Below are positions 61,847 through 64,000 of a stretch of DNA of 64,000 nucleotides, in pieces; position 1 is the stretch's first letter; every line of letters starts with the position of its first letter. The translations under genes and the position numbers were made by a program. Below the pieces are notes generated by a model. That model was not told where the DNA came from and searched no databases. It saw only the letters and a list, made by a program, of their open reading frames with translations. The stretch is from NCBI GenBank assembly GCA_021734255.1, contig JAIPJM010000001.1:62001-126000 (forward strand), written 5' to 3'. This DNA is from Fidelibacterota bacterium. Its GTDB lineage: Bacteria; Fidelibacterota; UBA8477; JABMPR01.

Positions 61847-63262
61847 GTGAGCATTTTAAACAAAAAACCTGAAAGAGATCCTGGAGCAGCAGAAGCTGTC
61901 GCTGGCGACGAATTACTGGTCACCGGCGGACATACTTTTTCAAGCCTGACTGATAAAGTTAGTGGGATCGTTGAGAAAAAGACGCCACAGCAGTGGTACC
62001 TCCTGTTTGCCATGGCCGTATCTGGTCTCATGGTCTTATTGGGCTCTATTGGATGGCTGGTATGGGAAGGAACCGGTATCTGGGGTCTCAACAACCCGGT
62101 TGGCTGGGGCTGGGCCATTGTAAACTTCGTGTTCTGGGTCGGTATCGGTCACGCAGGCACCCTGATCTCTGCTATTCTTTTTCTACTTCGCCAACAATGG
62201 CGAACTGCCATTAACCGATTCGCCGAAGCCATGACGATCTTTGCCGTGATCTGTGCCCTAATGTTTCCGGGTATTCACGTCGGGCGTGTCTGGTTGGCCT
62301 ATTATATGTTTCCTATACCAAACCAGATGCTGATCTGGCCAAACTTCAGAAGCCCGCTATTGTGGGACATTTTCGCTGTTGTAACCTATTTCACAGTATC
62401 CACTCTCTTCTGGTACGTGGGTTTGATCCCCGACCTGGCAACCCTGAGAGATCGGGCCAAAAACCTGCGCAAAAAGGTCCTGGGTCTCTTTGCTTTAGGC
62501 TGGAGGGGCGGCAACCGCCAATGGCAGCATTATGAGAAGGCTTATCTCATGCTGGCTGGCCTGGCAACGCCTCTGGTGCTGTCGGTGCACTCGGTTGTTG
62601 CGACAGACTTTGCCACAAGTCTCATCCCGGGCTGGCACACGACGATCTTTCCCCCGTATTTCGTAGCCGGGGCGGTGTTCTCTGGTTTTGGAATGGTCAT
62701 GACCCTGGCCTTGATCGCTCGCAAGATCTACGGCCTCCAAGATATTATTACCCTGAACCATTTGGAAAAGATGAACAAGATTATCCTGGTAACAGGCTCG
62801 ATGGTGGGTTATTCCTACATCATGGAGTTCTTTATCGCCTGGTATTCAGGAAATGAATTTGAGTATTTTGCATTTATCAACAGGGCTCTAGGCCCTTATG
62901 CCTGGGCCTATTGGATCATGTTCCTGTGTAACGTGATCACACCCCAGATCTTCTGGTTCAAAAAACTGCGGAGAAGCATCCCGGTCATGTTCGTTGCCAG
63001 TATTTTTGTGAATATTGGCATGTGGTTCGAACGGTTTGTGATCACAGTGACATCATTATCGCGTGATTTCCTGCCTTCTTCATGGGACTACTACACGCCT
63101 TCGATCTGGGATATGCTGACCTTCATAGGAAGCTTTGGGCTTTTCTTCACCTTTTTCCTGCTGTTCCTGCGCTTTCTTCCTATGGTGGCATTGGCTGAGG
63201 TCAAAGGGACCTTGCCGGAGGCAGACCCCCATAATTATCACAAGGAAGGAGGTGACAAATGA
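61847..63262 (+). CDS. actC: Alternative complex III subunit C, NrfD/PsrC-like quinol-binding membrane protein
   Basis: The 471-residue protein has about ten membrane helices and resembles PsrC/NrfD, which binds quinol. Conserved-looking segments are [25 protein letters not shown] (about 95-119) and [20 protein letters not shown]. It should be the quinol-oxidising subunit. GTG 61847 is the start. Overlaps actD by four bases. Confidence 0.93.
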   Translation: MSILNKKPERDPGAAEAVAGDELLVTGGHTFSSLTDKVSGIVEKKTPQQWYLLFAMAVSGLMVLLGSIGWLVWEGTGIWGLNNPVGWGWAIVNFVFWVGIGHAGTLISAILFLLRQQWRTAINRFAEAMTIFAVICALMFPGIHVGRVWLAYYMFPIPNQMLIWPNFRSPLLWDIFAVVTYFTVSTLFWYVGLIPDLATLRDRAKNLRKKVLGLFALGWRGGNRQWQHYEKAYLMLAGLATPLVLSVHSVVATDFATSLIPGWHTTIFPPYFVAGAVFSGFGMVMTLALIARKIYGLQDIITLNHLEKMNKIILVTGSMVGYSYIMEFFIAWYSGNEFEYFAFINRALGPYAWAYWIMFLCNVITPQIFWFKKLRRSIPVMFVASIFVNIGMWFERFVITVTSLSRDFLPSSWDYYTPSIWDMLTFIGSFGLFFTFFLLFLRFLPMVALAEVKGTLPEADPHNYHKEGGDK

Positions 63263-63792
63263 GCAAACCGCTTGGCGTACTCGCGCGCTTCTCAAATCCG
63301 GCTGAATTGATCGATGCAGCCAAGAAGGTTCGTGATGCCGGTTATCAGAAATTTGATTGTCACTCTCCCTTCCCTATTCACGGGATGGATGATGCCATGG
63401 GGATGAAGCGCTCACCCCTGGGTTTCATTGTTGGCGCTATGACCCTGACAGGGGCTGCTGTTGGCATGGGTCTCCAGTATTGGACATCCACTATCGAATA
63501 CCCCTTGGTGATCTCGGGCAAGCCCTTCTTCAGCTGGCAAGCCTTTATCATCGTCACCTTTGCTCTCTTTGTGCTGTTCGGTGCTTTTGGGGCCGTCTTT
63601 GGCATGTTCCATTTGAATCGGCTACCCCGACTACATCACCCGCTGTTCTACTCGAAGCAGTTCGAAAGCGTGACCGATGATGCCTTTTTTGTGAGTATAG
63701 AAGCGGAAGACGAGAAATTTGACGCAACACAAACCCAGGCATTTCTGAGTTCCATTGGGGGATCAAATGTCGAAGTCATTACAGGCGAATAG
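63259..63792 (+). CDS. actD: Alternative complex III subunit D (DUF3341)
   Basis: The 177-residue protein is DUF3341: [35 protein letters not shown] (about 12-46) and two helices (about 55-75 and 92-115). An excellent AAGGAGGTGA binding site precedes the ATG. It is a structural subunit of the complex in the membrane. Confidence 0.93.
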   Translation: MSKPLGVLARFSNPAELIDAAKKVRDAGYQKFDCHSPFPIHGMDDAMGMKRSPLGFIVGAMTLTGAAVGMGLQYWTSTIEYPLVISGKPFFSWQAFIIVTFALFVLFGAFGAVFGMFHLNRLPRLHHPLFYSKQFESVTDDAFFVSIEAEDEKFDATQTQAFLSSIGGSNVEVITGE

Positions 63793-63802
63793 GAGGTAGA
63801 TG

Positions 63803-64000
63803 ATGAGACAGATACGATTATTACCTCTTGTTGCCCTGATGGTCACCCTGATGTTTGTTGTGTCCTGTGGTCGTGGTGGTTATTCAGAAAAACCACCGAT
63901 CCACCCCAACCCGAACATGGACTCTCAGGATAAACTCAAAGCACAATCCGAACACACCTTTTTCCCTGACGGTGCCTCCATGCGCACTCCTGTTGAAGGA
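63803..64000 (+). CDS. actE: Alternative complex III subunit E, lipoprotein cytochrome c (partial)
   Basis: The first 66 residues are present before the window edge. A signal peptide ends in the lipobox VVSC (C22), matching the lipid-anchored ActE. PPIHPNPNMDSQDKLKAQSEHTFF is the typical ActE start; the CxxCH heme site is expected beyond the edge. AGGAGG lies six bases before the ATG at 63803; an ATG three bases upstream is in frame. Confidence 0.9.
   Translation, partial: MRQIRLLPLVALMVTLMFVVSCGRGGYSEKPPIHPNPNMDSQDKLKAQSEHTFFPDGASMRTPVEG

Noticed and set aside
1-64000. CRISPR arrays, tRNA/rRNA genes, insertion sequences, prophage or toxin-antitoxin genes
   Set aside because: None seen on either strand: no regular spaced repeats, cloverleaf-type sequences, transposase motifs or phage genes. 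Short or divergent tRNAs could still be missed by eye.

Overview
The window looks like a chromosomal segment from an aerobic Gram-negative bacterium with outer-membrane lipid A. It is probably from the FCB superphylum, for example a Marinimicrobia- or Calditrichota-like lineage. That placement is an inference from gene content: alternative complex III plus a caa3 oxidase, DUF3078, a BF3164-like or NHL-like propeller gene with a small secreted peptide, and a YfiR/DUF4154 protein. I saw no insertion sequence, prophage, CRISPR array, tRNA or rRNA. GTG and TTG starts are common, and two genes seem to need even rarer start codons.

Layout. Positions 1-9 kb hold scattered housekeeping genes: an M16 protease fragment, gpmI, a LysE exporter, NAD(P)H-hydrate epimerase, a hemerythrin-like protein and an M32 carboxypeptidase. 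Positions 9.1-12.9 kb are a lipid A cluster (Gfo/Idh/MocA oxidoreductase, lpxB, DUF374 acyltransferase, lpxK). Positions 13-17.8 kb carry a TrpF-like protein, a three-gene unit (small secreted two-Cys peptide, secreted propeller-like protein, MauE-like membrane protein), a DUF3078 protein, DUF1844 and a GroES-like protein. Positions 17.8-24.8 kb are a surface-glycan cluster (three glycosyltransferases, a Wzx-type flippase, a GT39-like enzyme, a FemAB-like GNAT). It runs in the same direction as, and downstream of, prxQ and dnaA.

At about 26.7-27.0 kb transcription diverges: dnaA runs left, and rpmH-rnpA-yidD-yidC-mnmE-mnmG-mfd and three parvulin-type folding factors run right. Two near-perfect or perfect parS sites flank mnmG. 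An AT-rich 627-bp gap at 39.7-40.3 kb holds six DnaA-box-like 9-mers and is the best oriC candidate. Origin functions therefore appear spread over about 13 kb from dnaA to this gap.

Positions 40.3-42.5 kb encode a Na/Pi cotransporter, a PhoU-like protein and a GNAT. Positions 42.6-47.95 kb are a complete A2-type caa3 cytochrome oxidase operon (sco, coxA, coxC, coxD, coxB with fused cytochrome c, ctaB). A sensor kinase paired with YfiR, NUDIX, MFS, recO, AI-2E-family, orphan oligopeptide-type permease and MerR/TipAS genes follow. The window ends in the alternative complex III operon (actA-actE, cut by the edge). ACIII would oxidise quinol and pass electrons to the caa3 oxidase. Both respiratory operons have a predicted promoter sharing the 12-mer TATCATGTTTGC across the -10 region, which suggests co-regulation.
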